DNA from: Ehretia macrophylla
Taxonomy: Eukaryota > Streptophyta > Magnoliopsida > Boraginales > Ehretiaceae
Direction of reading: 5' to 3'
Assembly: GCA_037974665.1 (NCBI GenBank)
Contig: CM075768.1
Coordinates: forward strand, 14,747,001-14,811,000
Length of the DNA stretch: 64,000 nucleotides
Shown here: one piece after another, positions 12,588 to 26,032 of the stretch
How positions within the stretch are numbered: position 1 is the stretch's first letter
How the letters are laid out: each line of letters begins with the position of its first letter
The notes under the pieces: generated by a model
Database searches by the model: none
What the model was told of the DNA's origin: nothing
The model's input: the letters and a program-made list of their open reading frames with translations, nothing else
Made by a program: the position numbers and the translations under genes

Positions 12588-13660
12588 TCGTATCAGAGGC
12601 CAAACTCGGGGATTAGGCATAACAACGAAAGATGACACATTAAGGATATCAGGTTGCTGTGAGGAGCTGGCGCAATTGCCATTGAGAGGTTCGCACGTGA
12701 AACGGGGAGAGATTGTATCTTGTTGAAGAGTTGTTACAATTGCTAATGTCAGCATGATAGACGTGACGGCATCACTAGGCGTTGAAGCTGCCGGCATTAC
12801 TGCTCGAGAAAAAGTCGTCGTCAAATTAAGAGGAAGTATGACGGGACAACGTAGTTGCCAGAGAGAAAGAGAGAAGTCGACACACTGAAATAGATGATGC
12901 TAGAGTTGAAGCTTACTGTTGACGGGAAATCCTCCGGTGAAGAAGATAGAGATAGCCATAGAGAAGACGAAGTGGGTGGTTATCGGTAGAGGAGTTTCAA
13001 CATCGAAGAAAGGTACAGTTGGAACCACGAAGTTGATAAGAGAAAAGATAACAAGTCTGTGAAGTCACGATGAAGGGTGTTTCCGGTGACATAAGACAAA
13101 GTAGAAGGCACCATTTGAATCACCGTGTTAAGAAGAAGAAAGTGGGACCACTGGTACAGCTTGCCCTAGCAAAGAGAGGCGCCGGTGAAATCTTGAGTCT
13201 GCCAGAGATGGCATTAATGGAAGATGGCGATTGGAAAATCCAAACCTTGTGTGAAAGGTACCAAAGTGACAGCGGTGAAGTGGAGAAGAAGATGATAGCA
13301 TTGGCTTAGCTTGTTGTGACCGGTAGTAGCACCGGAGATGGTGAAGAAGACGCGATATTGAGGCGTGGTGGTGGATGGCGGTTGTGTGTAATGAAGGTGA
13401 TTGGAGACCATATAGAGAGTTGGTAGGGGGTAAGGAACGTGATGTCGTTGTCGGATCGTTGATTCGGCGGCTAGACTGGGTGGAAGAATTGGGTCGGGTT
13501 TCGTGGGTTGAAGAGATGAACCCAAATCCATGGGTCTGTTTGTGTGCAGCGTGGTATATGAATTATGATGTCTTGTTAAGCTTGGATGATCAAAGCTACT
13601 ACCATCTTAATTAATTAAATACTAATTTTCAATTATTTAATACAATTGTGCAACATTTCA
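12588..13660. other. GC-richer interval, possible body of a non-autonomous LTR element
   Basis: It is less AT-rich than its surroundings, with repeated phrases such as CCGGTGAAG, CACCGG and GGTGAAGAAGA. Several open frames exist on both strands (for example 13070-13309 +, 13214-13531 -, 13375-13614 +) but none matches a family I recognise, and codon structure is not consistent. It could be the interior of an element started by the LTR at 12067. Confidence 0.35.
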
Positions 13661-13671
13661 AATAGAATATC

Positions 13672-16600
13672 TGTGACGCCCAGACCTAACATATAGACTT
13701 TAAATTAGAATTGCATATTTATTTTATTAAATTGCATATTCTTGGAAGACATGTAATGAAACTGTTTGCATTCATTTAAGTTTTGCTTGTTTGCTTTACT
13801 TAGAATAATTGCTTTAATCTTTTATTTACGAGAATTTACTTTATTTATATTTTAGTTAATTAATTTGATTCTTTTATTGATGTGTAGCTCAGACCACAAA
13901 TAAACGTGTTAATTATAATTGCTATTTACAATTAATAAATTACGTAATAGAATAACATTAAATAGTTAATTATTATTATTCTCATTATTTGTGTTTAATT
14001 AATTTAGAGATTAAACGACTTCGGGGTAAATTACCTTAATATAATGTAGATATTTAAATTTTATTTTACGTGCTTTTTAATTGGTTGTTTTTCAGTTTAT
14101 GTGTGAAACCTGGGTTTGGAGTTAAATGAGCTATTTGATTTTTTTTTAAAATAATTATATCTATTTAATTTCTGAATAATAAAATAATTATTTTGATTAT
14201 CTTTATTATTGTACTTAATTTATTTACATTTGATTAGCTTGCTCTATTTTTTCGGGACGTTTATCGTACACTAATAGCCATGAACGCGCCATCTAGATCT
14301 TTTTGTGTTTGGACTTGGAGAATTAACCCTAGCCACACAATTTTATATATATATATAAAAGAAAGGCTCGACACACACACACGGTCACACAAATTTACCA
14401 AACCCACAAAAATATCTTACCTACTCACCTATACACCTCCCATGACTTACACACACTTCACAAAAACAATTAAAACTACCTCTCTCCTCACTAATTCACC
14501 TCCACCGTCGGGCAAAGAAGAACAAGAGGAAAAAAAAAATATAGAAGAGATCAGTGGCAACCGGCGAGAAGAAGAAAAAGAAAAAAAATAAAGTTAGGGC
14601 TCAAGGCCTCTCTACCGTCGGCAAGGACTAGGAGCCAGATTAGGAGTATGAGTTTAATCAAGTGAGGGAATTCACTTTATGTGCATTTTGATGATATAAT
14701 TTGCTTATTTCATGTTTGTTAAAGAGTGGTTTAATGATTAAAGAGCTTAACAGTGCCTGAAAGGATGCTTCCTAATGTCTAGCATAGCCTTGAATTACTT
14801 TGTGAAAATATTGATAGTTTTGCTTGGTGACTTTGAAGTAGTAGATTAAATGTTAACTTACTCAAATTGTGTGGAGTTTATATGTTTGTTGAAAGTCCCA
14901 AGTGAAAAAGAGATGAGTATTATATGTTTATATTATGCTAGGGCTAGATCATAATGTAAGGGATTCACAACATAAAGCAAGACATTTGTGTGTGTGTGGG
15001 TATCATGAAACTACCTAGCGCTGGCGACTATTCTGCTAACACCGAAGCTACCTGGTTCCGACAGTTAGCTGCCGGACTTCTTTTCCTTGCCCCATGAGTT
15101 TCATGCATAATATTGTTGCTTAGAGTTAGGAGTATGATATGAATGTCGAGTAACTTTTATTGTAAATGAGGATGGAGTTGAGTTCAATGGCTAGTTGGGT
15201 AGTTGAATGTAGCTAAGTTTAACTGTTACTTACTTAATGGAAGCAGTTTTGTTAATAATGTTAAAAGAAAAAGCTATTACTCTTTGTTGAAGATTAGGTG
15301 CTTGCTAAAAGGTTTCATTGGGGGAAAATAAGAGTTAAAATACTAAAGTGATGCCTAAGTCAATGTTGTAGTTAGCCTTCTTGGATATTTGAATTAGTTA
15401 TTAGTATTACTTAAATTTCTATCTTGTCTTGCTTTTACAAAAAAAATTATTGGATAAGAATTTAGTTAGTGTTTAATGGGATGTACATAACATATTAGAT
15501 GCTAGATTTTCCTTGTCTTAAGAGTTATATATGATGATTCATGTGTAGTAGAGCTTAAAGTTAGTTCTTATAGTGAAGGAATTGCCAAAAACATGAATTA
15601 CGAAAATCTGGAAAATTGGATATATTTGCATGCATGAGTCGTAGGACCAATTTGACCTAGCAAATGTTGATATGAAATTATCTGAATTTTGGATATGTTG
15701 TATTAGACTCATAATAGACCGAAAGTGTATTTCTAAGGCTTGGCCAAATTCTAGCTCTAAGTTCTCTTTTTTGGATGATTTCCGAGAAGCATGAGAATAG
15801 GTGTGAGCTAGACAGATTCTGCCAGCGTTTTTTTTTCTTTCCCCTCGTCCTCATGTGTATTGGTTGCAAGTTAGTCTAGATAGTGTAGAATACTTTCATC
15901 CCTAATGTTAAATGTATTGCTTACAGGTTTTGAGACTAGACTAAAATGTACTATTATGTGTCTTTTTGTTATGAGAGTGAAGAATTAGTTGATCTATAAC
16001 TAAGCTCAAGTTATTTGGTAGAGAATAAAGATAGGTGTGTTAGTAAGGCCTTGGGTAAGTTGCTTGTTTGGAAATGAATTAAAAATGAAGTTGAATTGTA
16101 GGAATATTAACTAGGAAGTTTAAGGAAGGTAGAGAATGTGATACATGTTGATTATTATAGCTAAATCGTAGCCTGAATAAACAACCAAACTTAATGCATG
16201 AGACTAGCATACTTATGGAGAGTTGTAAACTACGGAACCATAAGGAATATCTTGGCATGTTACTCAACCTTGAATTAAAGAAAGTATGTCTTAGCTTACT
16301 CAACCTTGAATTAAAGAAAGTATGTCTTAGCTTTAATGTGAAATACTGCAAGCTTTGTGTTGTTCACGTGTGTATAGTTTACATCTCAATTACTAAACAT
16401 TGGAATGGTGTTTTATTAGACATTTTATGAATTAAGTTTACTTGATATATGAATAACTATTTGAGCTTGATATATTTGAACTTGATAAGTGTTTATGATT
16501 ATTATTGATTATTAATTGTCTAAGGGCAATGATAGCCTACTTTGTTATCCTTCCCATCTTGTTATCAAATTGTCATTTCATTATCGTATGTGGAGTTTAT

Positions 16601-17770
16601 GATTGATTCGGGGTTGCGTAATATTTTCGGGCATGGTAGTGTCGAGTAACACGGGCGATATCGGGCTTGTCGTGCTCCCTCGGCTACCATGTTTTCCTAG
16701 TCCTTTTCTCGCTGAGGCATACTCCCCTACCCCAGAGGCGTGGTTCACCTTGTTGGGGCATACGGACCTACCTCGGGACATATGGGTCATAGGATTGGGG
16801 TACATTCGGACTACCCCATTTGGAAGAGTAAGGGGTTTGTCGGCATTTGCTTGAATATCATGACTCGTGGTTCGAGATTGAAGACAAGAAGATGAACCGT
16901 ATCCTTTTTAATATGATTGTTACTTATAATTGTATTCCTAATCAAGTGTTATTAAAGTTGTGTTATTGTTTGATGTTTGATATCTTCTACTGCTTGTTCA
17001 TGGCTTGTTTCCTAGTTATAATTTCTAAAGTAGGCTTGTAGCTTTATTTCCTTGACTTAGCATTTGATTTTGCAAATTGATTTTATAACTTAGTTTTATT
17101 GTTACTTGTGCTACAGGACATTCTTGTTTATCTACATTGCATGAAAACCCTTGCGAAAACCTCCCCGATTATTTGTACCCCTCCCTCACTGAGTATACAT
17201 GTATTATATGCTCACCTCTCTTTTCAACCATTTTAGGTGAGGTTGGTTCAGTCCCTCTTGAGGCGGAGGAAGAGGCTCAGGAGTCTCCTTGAGTTCTTGT
17301 GCTGTGTTAGGTGGAGGTTCCTGTAAAATTGGTAGATAATATGTATTCTTTTAAGGCCTGCATGCCTTGTAGATATTAGTTGGATGTCTATGTAATTAAG
17401 GATGGCTCATCTTGTAGGAGTGGTCTGTAATATGCTAACTAATACTTTGTTAGGGCGTAGCCTAACTAGATGCTCTAATCTATTTTGCTAAAGGTAGATA
17501 TCTAGATCTAGGTCCACCCTTTTGAACTAGATATATTATAAGCTTTCCTTAAAGTCTATGGTCTTCTATGAATTTGCTAAATAGATGTTGGCCTTATAGT
17601 TTTGAGAAGTTATTTAATAGATGTGGTATGATATTCTGTGACCATTTGTTCAACTTACAGGTGTTAGAAAGTCCTAAAAATAGGGGAACCTCTGCCCGGT
17701 TTCCCTCATTTTTCGTGCCTTAGGTTTTGGGATTTAGGGCTCCGGTCTCGTGAGGGGTCAGGGTATTATA
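13672..17770 (+). mobile_element. Solo LTR (about 4.1 kb) of a long-LTR retrotransposon
   Basis: Starts TGTGACGCCCAGACC, ends GGGTCAGGGTATTATA (a decayed form of the usual ..TTACA end), flanked by ATATC at 13667-13671 and 17771-17775. No gag or pol inside. LTR-like organisation: TATA-type TTTTATATATATATATAAAA (14341-14360) with CT/AC-rich leader, mid-LTR GGGCGATATCGGGCTTGTCG block (16647-16666), CCTCACTGAGTATACATG phrase near 17190, and an ACCTCTGCCCGG tail. Similar blocks occur in the LTRs at 18554-20866 and 22173-31385. A Del/Tekay-like gypsy family with multi-kb LTRs is my best guess from size and TGTAACACCC-type ends. Confidence 0.7.
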
Positions 17771-17775
17771 ATATC

Positions 17776-18553
17776 TTCTATAATACTAACTTGGATTCTC
17801 AAAATTTCAAATAATCACGAGATTCGATTTTATAGGGTGACTTCTAAACCCATATTTCCCTGGTAGCTCACCCGGCTTCTGCAAAAATGGGATCAAAATA
17901 ATAGAATGAGAGAAACAATACCCAATAATTTAGATTCCTCCTAGTATACAATTCCTTATTCTTTTAAATCTCAATTCATTTGATGTACTTAGCATTTGTT
18001 GACATCATTCTCATTCGTGATATTCGCACTTGTTTCATTTATTGGGTGTTGAAATACTTATTTCTTTCATAATCGTTGTTTCCATATTAACTTATTATCC
18101 GATAATTTTTCAATTATCGATTTCCCTCAATAAGTGAATAAGAATTTAAAACTTGATTGAGGTAAGTAAGGTTTATTGTTCTTTTGTACTAATTTGTTGA
18201 TCGACAAATTTTGTTCACTTCTTTATCTATTCAATATTCATTTCTAAATTTATTGTTGTTCTATGTTGATTCTTATTTTTTATTGATTCGTATTCCCTAT
18301 TGATCCTCTTGATAACTTTGAATACAAGGCAGTGATTTGAGTTTTATGAGCAATACAATTAGTTGTGTATCAAATCCTAAGCGGTTGAGAGTTAATTAGT
18401 CGTCTATTGTTGTTGACTACTATTATCGATTATTGAGTATTATGAATTGTGAATGGCGCTGTTGAACAATTAGGGTCTTGACACCCATATCATATTTTCC
18501 ACTCCAATATCTTTCGCATTTAGAGACGGGGAAAGGTAAGTATCAACAAAACT
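17776..18553. other. Interval between two solo LTRs, no gene seen
   Basis: AT-rich, no family recognised. Around 18500-18553 there is a TTAGAGACGGGGAAAGGTAA segment that continues after the next LTR insertion at 20872. Confidence 0.4.
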
Positions 18554-20866
18554 TGTAAGACCCCAACATGCATCATACATATTTATATTGCTCATTTCTA
18601 TTCCTTAAACTCATTGGTGCCTTCCAATTTACATTATACTAGATTTTGAGCTTATTTCACCCATAAATTGCTATAGGGGTAAAATAGTCTTTCACATTGA
18701 CCAATCTTCTAGAAAGGGCAGAAGGGTAATATGAGTGAAATATCAAGAGTTTTTTGTCATAAGCATTTTAGGATATTCTAGAAGGGCAAAATGGTAATAA
18801 GTGAAATAGCTAGGCATTTTAGTCATAAATCACCTACAAGGGTTGTCATACTTTGACCCTTGCTTTGACCACTTAACTATAATTATAAATAGCAAACAAA
18901 TGAGCAAAATTTCAAAGAGAAACCCTAGTTTGGTCGAGTGAAGTGAGGGAGAGAGAAATAGTATTTTTTCTTGCATTTTGAGCTAGTTGGAGGGTGTAGA
19001 GGTAGAACCAAGGGCTCATATTATAGATTTGAACTCTCCTCAACTTGTGCAAGCTTTCTATCAGATTACTTTCTCTTGTTTCAACATTTTCTAAGGTGAG
19101 GAAATTTTATGTTCTTGCATGTTTGTGTTTATTTGGTGATATTAATGCTAGACATGTGTTCTTGATGCTTGTTGTAGTTGATTCTATAAAAAAAAATAGA
19201 ATTGATGAGTCATTTATGTGTTCTTGAGTTTATTTATTGTCTTGGAAATGAGTGATATGGTTATTGGTAAATATATGATCCTAGCTTGGTGTTCTTGAGC
19301 TAAGTGAAGTGTAAACAATGCATATGTAGCTAGCCTTGCATGAAAATCAAGTGTTTGTGCATGTTTCTATGGTTTATATAGAATACTATGTATGTGAGCT
19401 ATATTGATGATTTGAGGGTGTTTCCATGGTTAATTTATCATGTTTTAATAGACTAAAGATGTGTTATAAGTATTCATATGAGTTTGTATGAATAGGGCAA
19501 GAGTTTGGTTCAATAATCATTAAATTCATGCATTTTTGTGTTGGATCCGGTCGACCTGATCAGTCGATTTTTGGCTACTGCCGGGCGACTTAAGTCAGAT
19601 CCGGTCGACCGGATCAGTCGCCAGATGTTTTTTCAGCTCTGTGTAACATTTTTCAAAAGGCCATATCTTGGTTATTTCAACTCCGAATTGAGATTCGTTT
19701 GATTCTAGAGTTATCTACTTTCGAAAAACTTTAATTCTAGACTAAAATCAGATTATTTGGAAGTCAGGAAGTTAGGTAACTGAATTGATTAATTTGGACC
19801 ATTGCGTAGCTATGCGTTTACAGTGGTCTTTTTAGGCCTAAATGTGTTATGCACCTATCCTACTTGGTTACCTATAGAATGTGGTGTTGAATTTCTTAAT
19901 GTGTGAAAGAGACAATCTACTTGTTGTTCTCCTGACGAGTATGCATTACAAGATGTGTTGATGCGCTGTGATACGAATGCATGTTATATGTTACGTGCGC
20001 ATGTTACGTGGTCGTGCACTGTACAGTCGCAACTCAAGTCCATGATGATAGTGTCTTGGAACACTGGGCGGCATAGGGCTTGCCGGTGCTAACTTGACTA
20101 TCATGTGCTAGTCCCTCTTGTATGATCCGTGTATATCATATCGAAGGAGGTCGTAGAATCGTGTACATCATGAGTACACAAGCGGGAGTAAGGTTGGTTA
20201 TGTTACGTGTTCGTGATGAGATTCAAGCGTCGACATCAACAATGTTACTAAATGTATCCTTGAATATGTGTTATTAAGCGAATATGATTATGCGTTTCTT
20301 TTCATGACTTGTTGTTGCTAACGTGCCAAAGAGTTTTTAGGTTCAAGTTTCCAAAACTCCGTGTCGTTCCTCACTAAGCTTGTTTAGCTCACCCTCTATT
20401 TTGCATGTTACAGGTGTTCATGATGTGGACTATGTGCACGATGATGCTGTTAACGAGTTAGAGAACGTGCAACATGATTGACGTGTTTATTTGAGAAGAA
20501 CATGATGTTATCTTTTGGAATTCTTGTTAACTTGACTATTGAAGTCTTTGTACTTGATGCTCAGTTTTAGTCTAGTCATTTGTTGTTTATATGGTTGGTC
20601 ACGTGGCTTATGATCACACTTAGCTAGACTTCTTTTGTTGAATCTTCTGAGCATATTTAGCTTCATATGAAATGTCAAGTATGATCTTATTATAAATGGG
20701 TATTATGTTTCCGCATTTTGTTTATTGCTGTTTATACGCGTGTTGCGAGCTTTCAAGATGTATGTGAGAGACTCGTGTGGTTGTATGTTCCTGTTTCTAG
20801 CATTTTCGCGAGTGCGTGTCGTCCCATCCGGGTTCAATTCCTGTGGGACCGGGTCGAGGCGTGACA
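18554..20866 (+). mobile_element. Solo LTR (about 2.3 kb)
   Basis: Starts TGTAAGACCCCAACATGC, ends GGGTCGAGGCGTGACA, with a perfect 5-bp target duplication AAACT (18549-18553, 20867-20871). Contains a TATA box ATTATAAATAGC (about 18881), a CTAGTCCCTC block near 20110 preceded by CTGGGCGGCATAGGGCTTGC, and a CCTCACTAAGCTTG..CTCACC phrase near 20370-20390. The same order of landmarks is seen in the other two long LTRs. No coding region; a solo LTR left by unequal recombination. Confidence 0.85.
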
Positions 20867-20948
20867 AAACTCGCCCCTGGTATCATACTTACAGGGCACC
20901 CTGAAAAGGCTTCTAATTAAGAACTTATATCAAATAAATAGTATAGTT

Positions 20949-21055
20949 GAGATTCAGAGTAGCTAGTGATTAGTTACTCAATAACAGTTGGAAAACTAAA
21001 GTTCGAATCTCATAAGGGTGTAAGGGGGGTGAGGGTAAAAATAGAAAAAATAAAA
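20949..21055 (+). mobile_element. tRNA-derived SINE
   Basis: About 107 bp between direct copies of AGTATAGTT (20940-20948, 21056-21064). It contains a B-box-like GTTCGAATCTC at 21001 and an A-box-like TAGCTAGTGATTAG upstream, and ends in an A-rich tail. The layout matches a pol III SINE. Confidence 0.6.
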
Positions 21056-21107
21056 AGTATAGTTTGAAAACCCCAAAAGAGATAATGAAAATTTTACCAT
21101 ATGAGGC

Positions 21108-22140
21108 ATCTGGTTCGCGAAATCTATAGAATTTTCAGAAAAGTGAATTTAGGAATGTGATATGTTCATGTTGAGTTTGTAGAATAAAAATTATTCTAGG
21201 CATATCACAATCCTATGAATACAATATTTCGTGAGGTTTCAAAATCTGACATCCTAAGTTTTTTTTTTTCCTTCTCTCCTCCCTTCCCCATTCCCTCTGC
21301 CCTTTGCCTCCAACCCCCAAAGGGACTCAAACCATGGTTGTTCACTTGCCAATGAGTATAGTCCACCACTAGGCTATACTTGAATCTATATTTGACATTC
21401 CAAGTTATGGAAATGTTTTAGAGAAAAATAAAAAAGATGAAAACACCCATCCTAACTAGAATTACCTTTTAGATTATCCATTTTTCTCAACTTTTTTTCA
21501 AACTTACATTATTCCAAAAAAAGAAAAGAAAAAACCAAAATAAATATAAATATCAAATAATGAATAAAAATTTAATAAAATAAATAAGAAATCAAAATTT
21601 TAAAATAAAATTTAAAATTTAAAATAACATAAAAAGTAAAAAAATAAATTGAAAATAAAAATTTAAATGCTATAAATTTGAATTTAATTTAAATTTTTTG
21701 AATGCTAATTTTGAATTTTAAAATTCTAGAATTAAATTCAAATTTAAAAGTTAAAAAAAATTATAAACATTTTATAATAAAATTTCATTATTTAATTTTA
21801 TAATTATAATTTAAATTTAAACTATTTTTTCTTTAAAAAAAAGTTTATATGTATATTACTTGTATAAATACGTGGACTTATGTTACTCATGAATTTGCAA
21901 AATTATATAAAATATATTTTTGTCTTTTTGGGTTACAATTGTTGAAAAATTACTTAAGACTCCAATGAATATTGAATGTAAATGAGAAATAAGAATATAA
22001 CATTTTAAAGAACTTTTAATGTACCAAAGAGTTAAATGTGATTCCCAAAAATGTGATTTTTAAGAATAAAAATTATTTTGTAAACCAAACCCCTCAATGT
22101 GATATCACGAGGTCAGAAACCTTCCTTCTTAAAATGGACA
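21108..22140. repeat. Foldback/Harbinger-like element, left part
   Basis: 21108 begins GAGGCATCTGGTTCGCG, resembling PIF/Harbinger MITE ends. GAATGTGATATG...CATATCACAATCC forms a hairpin at 21155-21212. The stem at 22094-22132 (TCAATGTGATATCACGAGG) is complementary to 31394-31431 on the far side of the long LTR at 22173, and the right end there reads TTGCCAAACCATCCCC. I infer that the long LTR, and the SINE at 21261, inserted into a foldback transposon. 21540-21860 is extremely AT-rich. Confidence 0.45.
21261..21392 (-). mobile_element. tRNA-derived SINE, minus strand
   Basis: On the minus strand: A-box-like TAGCCTAGTGGTGG, B-box-like GGTTTGAGTCCC, a G/A-rich body, and a poly-A tail (poly-T at 21259-21269 on plus). 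Flanked by TGACATCCTAAGTT (21247-21260) and TGACATTCCAAGTT (21393-21406), a 14-bp target duplication with two mismatches. Confidence 0.7.
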
Positions 22141-24285
22141 ATATCGGTGGTGCTTGGTATAAGGCCAAAAAATGTAACACCCGAACCCGGTCATGCATAT
22201 ATTTATTTCATTACTTTGCATTATTCATGGAAATAATTATTTGTTTACATTTAATTTATAATTAATTGTCTTAGTATTTAGAATCAATCTGATTAATAGG
22301 ACCCTATTAGGTCTAGATGTTCTTAGTTTTCATAACATGAACTAAATGAAACTTAGAAAATATGTAAGCCTAGCATATCAAACTAAGCATTCGTTTCAAT
22401 TAGCGGGTAGGGTTAACTTGGGAACAATAAATTTAGTACTTTGCCTTTTATTTAAATTATTAGAGCATGGTTAAGAGGGGAAGGTTGATGGTCTTAGTTA
22501 GGGTTTACTAGAAAATGTTAATGATTTAGTGATTGGGCAATAATTATGTAGCAATCCGGTCCTAACTTCTAGAGACAACAAAATTGGTGAGTTATAAATA
22601 TATTAGACAATAGTAGGTCTAATACAAAATGACTTCAAAATGAATTAGCTAGGGAAATGAATAATACTTAGGAATATAGCTAGGATTGTTAGAAAGTGAG
22701 TTTAAATAAATTAGAATGTTAACTCACAGTTAGAACTAAGTCAATGTTATTCTATCAAATAATATAGTGTAGCACTAAGTTTATTAAGCTCTTAGATGGG
22801 ATTCATTAGGTTTTGGCCAAGATAAATAATATGAAAATACTTGGATGTAGAATTAGGGTAATGCCTTGTCACTTTTCATTAGACTAATGTAGCAATTATA
22901 TTTCTAAAGTGAAGACTAGAATATTAGCCAAATATAATCTAATGGGTAATTTGACAATCCTTAGGTGTAACACCCGGATGTAATAACCTAGTTGGAAACG
23001 CGAACTTATATTAACATTAGGCGTAGTTTAGTCGTTGTGCTTTAAACCACCATAGCTAAAATAAAAGTAGGATACTAGGAAATGAGATAGTTCAAAGTAA
23101 TAATTCTGGAAATACTTGGATGATAAGAAGGTAGGATTAGATTAACCAAATCATATGAAATACTGTAATGAAATCTGAACTTATTAAAAAATATGAAAAG
23201 AATAGTAGCTAAATGTTTTTAAATAAATTAATTAGAATGATAACCTATATCAAAATTATAGCATTCGAAATATATCTTATTAGCTTTTGAAATAGGGTTC
23301 ACCAAGTATCTTAATTCCTAATCAAATTGTCTCCTACACCATTAACGTCACCACCACGAAACTCCACCATAAGCAGCCCGTAGAAACTTACAAATTAGAT
23401 TGAGTTTATAAGCTTGCAGCCGTCGACGTGCCATCGCTTTTCTCTAGCGAACACGATAGCCTTCCATCACCAATTCTAAAGCCACGTTGACATTGCTAGA
23501 GTATCCACCTGCAAACAACCAACTCCAAGTTATTATCACAGCTAACATTAGCCCATATTAGTCATCGCTTAGGTTTATTCGCTGCAGCCACCTGTCTTCA
23601 TCGCTAGTGTAATCATCCACTACCTATAGCTAGCATGGAGCCGTGGCATATACTTGGATAATTTCCGTCGAACCAGCAAAGCTAAATCAGCACACTGCTC
23701 AATGATGTGTCGCCTTGCATGTACATTAGTCATTAGGAGTTATAGGCCATACGATTATCACCAAGCTAAATGATTATTCTATCGTCATTGCATCCAATTA
23801 GAAATAGGCCACCACCCTATATAAAGGATCTTCGACAGATTAGCACAATACACATAAATTTGATATTTCAGTTACACACATAAAGCTGATATTTCACACA
23901 CATAACACACCAATAAAGATCGGTTACCTCACTTATCTTCTCCACCGCCAAAATCTTTTATTTCTTTCCATCATCACTGTCGGACCAACAAAAACAAGAA
24001 AGAACAAAAACAAGGAAATGTCGAAGCCTAGCTAAGCAAAGTCAATTTTTAGTTAAGCTTAGTTTGTATAAGTTAGTTACAAAGCAAAACATTTCTTCTA
24101 AAACATTTTTGAAACACCTGAGCACAAGGAAGAGCAGTAGTCTGCGTTGAGGTGAAGAGATTTTAATAAAAGAAGCATATTTGTGTTTATTTAAGTTGTT
24201 ACTTGCTTACGTTATGTCTCATATAGCTATCATTCGACTATGTTAAAGTTTATAGTTCGAATAAACAAAGTAAAGAATATTATAT

Positions 24286-24637
24286 TGTTATAATTAAAGT
24301 TGGCCCAATGGAAAGCAGCCCGCAAAGCATGACAGGTCAGAAAGAAGTTGCAAACTATGGGCTGCGAAGGGGACACCGTAGCAAGGCCAAGCCCAAATAC
24401 TTGGACGATTTTGAGGCTTAGTAGCGCAACAAAATGCAGCTAGGAAGTTGTTACAACCGTTTATGGAATTCTGTTAATTGATGCTCTCTAAAGAAGTGAT
24501 GTGCACACCTATTATATATAGTGGTTAGCTGATTGTAATTTGGCATCAATGAAAAATATCTTTCTTTCCTCTATATTTTGATTTCTTTTCTGCAAATTAG
24601 TTACAGCAATTTAGCAAACCCAAACAGGATCACAACA
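24286..24637 (+). repeat. 5' LTR of the gypsy element
   Basis: 352 bp, TGTTATAA...ATCACAACA. Followed directly by TTTGGTGCTTTCATTGAG (24638-24655), the primer-binding region. The LTR also carries the sense codons that, in the 3' copy, encode the last part of the polyprotein. Confidence 0.93.
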
Positions 24638-24669
24638 TTTGGTGCTTTCATTGAGCTTGGTCGGCTTCC

Positions 24670-25950
24670 ATGGCTGACGGCACTCGATTGAAAATGCTGG
24701 ATGACAATATGAAGAAAGTTTAGGATGTTACGGAGCTTCATTCTCAACGCCTTGAGGAGCAACAACAATCAATAGGGGAAATTATTACCAAAATTACAGC
24801 GCTGGATGGAAAGTTAGAGCAAACTCTTAAGCTGTTGGGAGATAATCAAGTTTTACCCCACTGTTCGGGGCCGTCGGCGACTTTTTCACCTCTCTGTTCA
24901 GCTCCACCGATGACATCTACTTCGGGTATCCAGCTTCCCGCTCCGTTTTGTATGTCGTCGATGATTTCGCCAACCATTCCACCTTTGCCTTCGTCAGGGA
25001 AGTTAGTGGGATCTCTTCATGACGCTCATTATGCTGGAATGGCCTTGCCATTACCTATGGGTTCATTTCAGATTGGGCAACTGAGTCCGACGGGTCATGT
25101 TAACCAAATGGGTCATCCAAGTTCTTTGGGCCAGACGGGTTCGCCAATGTTGCAAGCTAGATCGATGAAGTTGGATTTTCCACGTTTTGATGGGGACGAT
25201 CCAGTTGGCTGGATTTTTAAAGCTGAACGCTTCTTTGCGTATCATCATACACCGGATGACCAACGTTTGTTGATCAGTTCTTTTCATATGGATGGACGGG
25301 CGGCCTTGCAATGGTTTCAGTGGATGGCTAAGAATCGTCAATTTGTTACGTGGGAATAGTTTACTCGGGCTCTCGAAACCCGATTCGGTCCGTCAGAGTT
25401 TGAGGACCAGGGCGCTTTATCTAAGCTAGTCCAAACCTCAACTGTGGAACATTATCAAACACACTTTGAGGCCTTGTCCAAATGCATCATTGGGCTCCCA
25501 CCTTCCTTCTTTCTTAGTTGTTTTATCACTGGGCTCTGTAACGACATAAGAGCGGAAGTAATGGCACTCAGACCGGCAACATTAATTCAAGCTATTGGCC
25601 TTGCGAAATTGCTAGAAGCCAAACTAATCGACCAGGGAAAATATAATCAAAGGCCCAAATGGTTTTCCACTCAGCCCACCTTTAGCTCCGAGCCTAAATT
25701 AGCCCACATCAACTTAGTACCCATATTTTACCAGACCAAATAACACATCAACGTTTCAACCATCATCATCCTCTTCCGTTCTTCACCTACCACAAATTAC
25801 ACCCACCAACCAAATCTTACCCATACAGCCATATACTACCCGTAAGATCTTTCCCAAAGACATGTAAGCACGCAGGGACAAAGGCCTGTGTTATTACTGT
25901 GATGAAAAGTATATACAGGGCCATCGGTGTCGGACTAAGCCACAATTTTT
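24670..25950 (+). pseudogene. Gypsy gag (capsid and zinc knuckle), degenerate
   Basis: ATG at 24670 (MADGTRLKMLDDNMKKV), with a stop at 24721. A coiled region follows (SQRLEEQQQSIGEI), then a Pro/Ser-rich stretch. The Retrotrans_gag core LDFPRFDGDDPVGWIFKAER (about 25170-25230) and ALQWFQWM follow, with a second stop at 25357-25359. The C-terminal capsid continues at 25444 (HYQTHFEALSK, GLPPSFFLSCFITGL). Near 25888 lies the nucleocapsid knuckle CYYCDEKYIQGHRC, matching the plant gypsy pattern CxxCxExxxxGHxC. Role: particle formation and RNA packaging in the ancestor. Confidence 0.88.
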
Positions 25951-26032
25951 TTTGGTGGAAGGTGACGAAGAAATGGAAAATTCTGATGGGGATGAGTAGC
26001 TAGCGAGTGCTCTGCAGCTCGAGGAGCTGGGG

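Noticed and set aside
13070-13614. Several ORFs on both strands in GC-richer DNA
   Set aside because: Overlapping open frames on both strands are expected at this composition; no domain was recognised.
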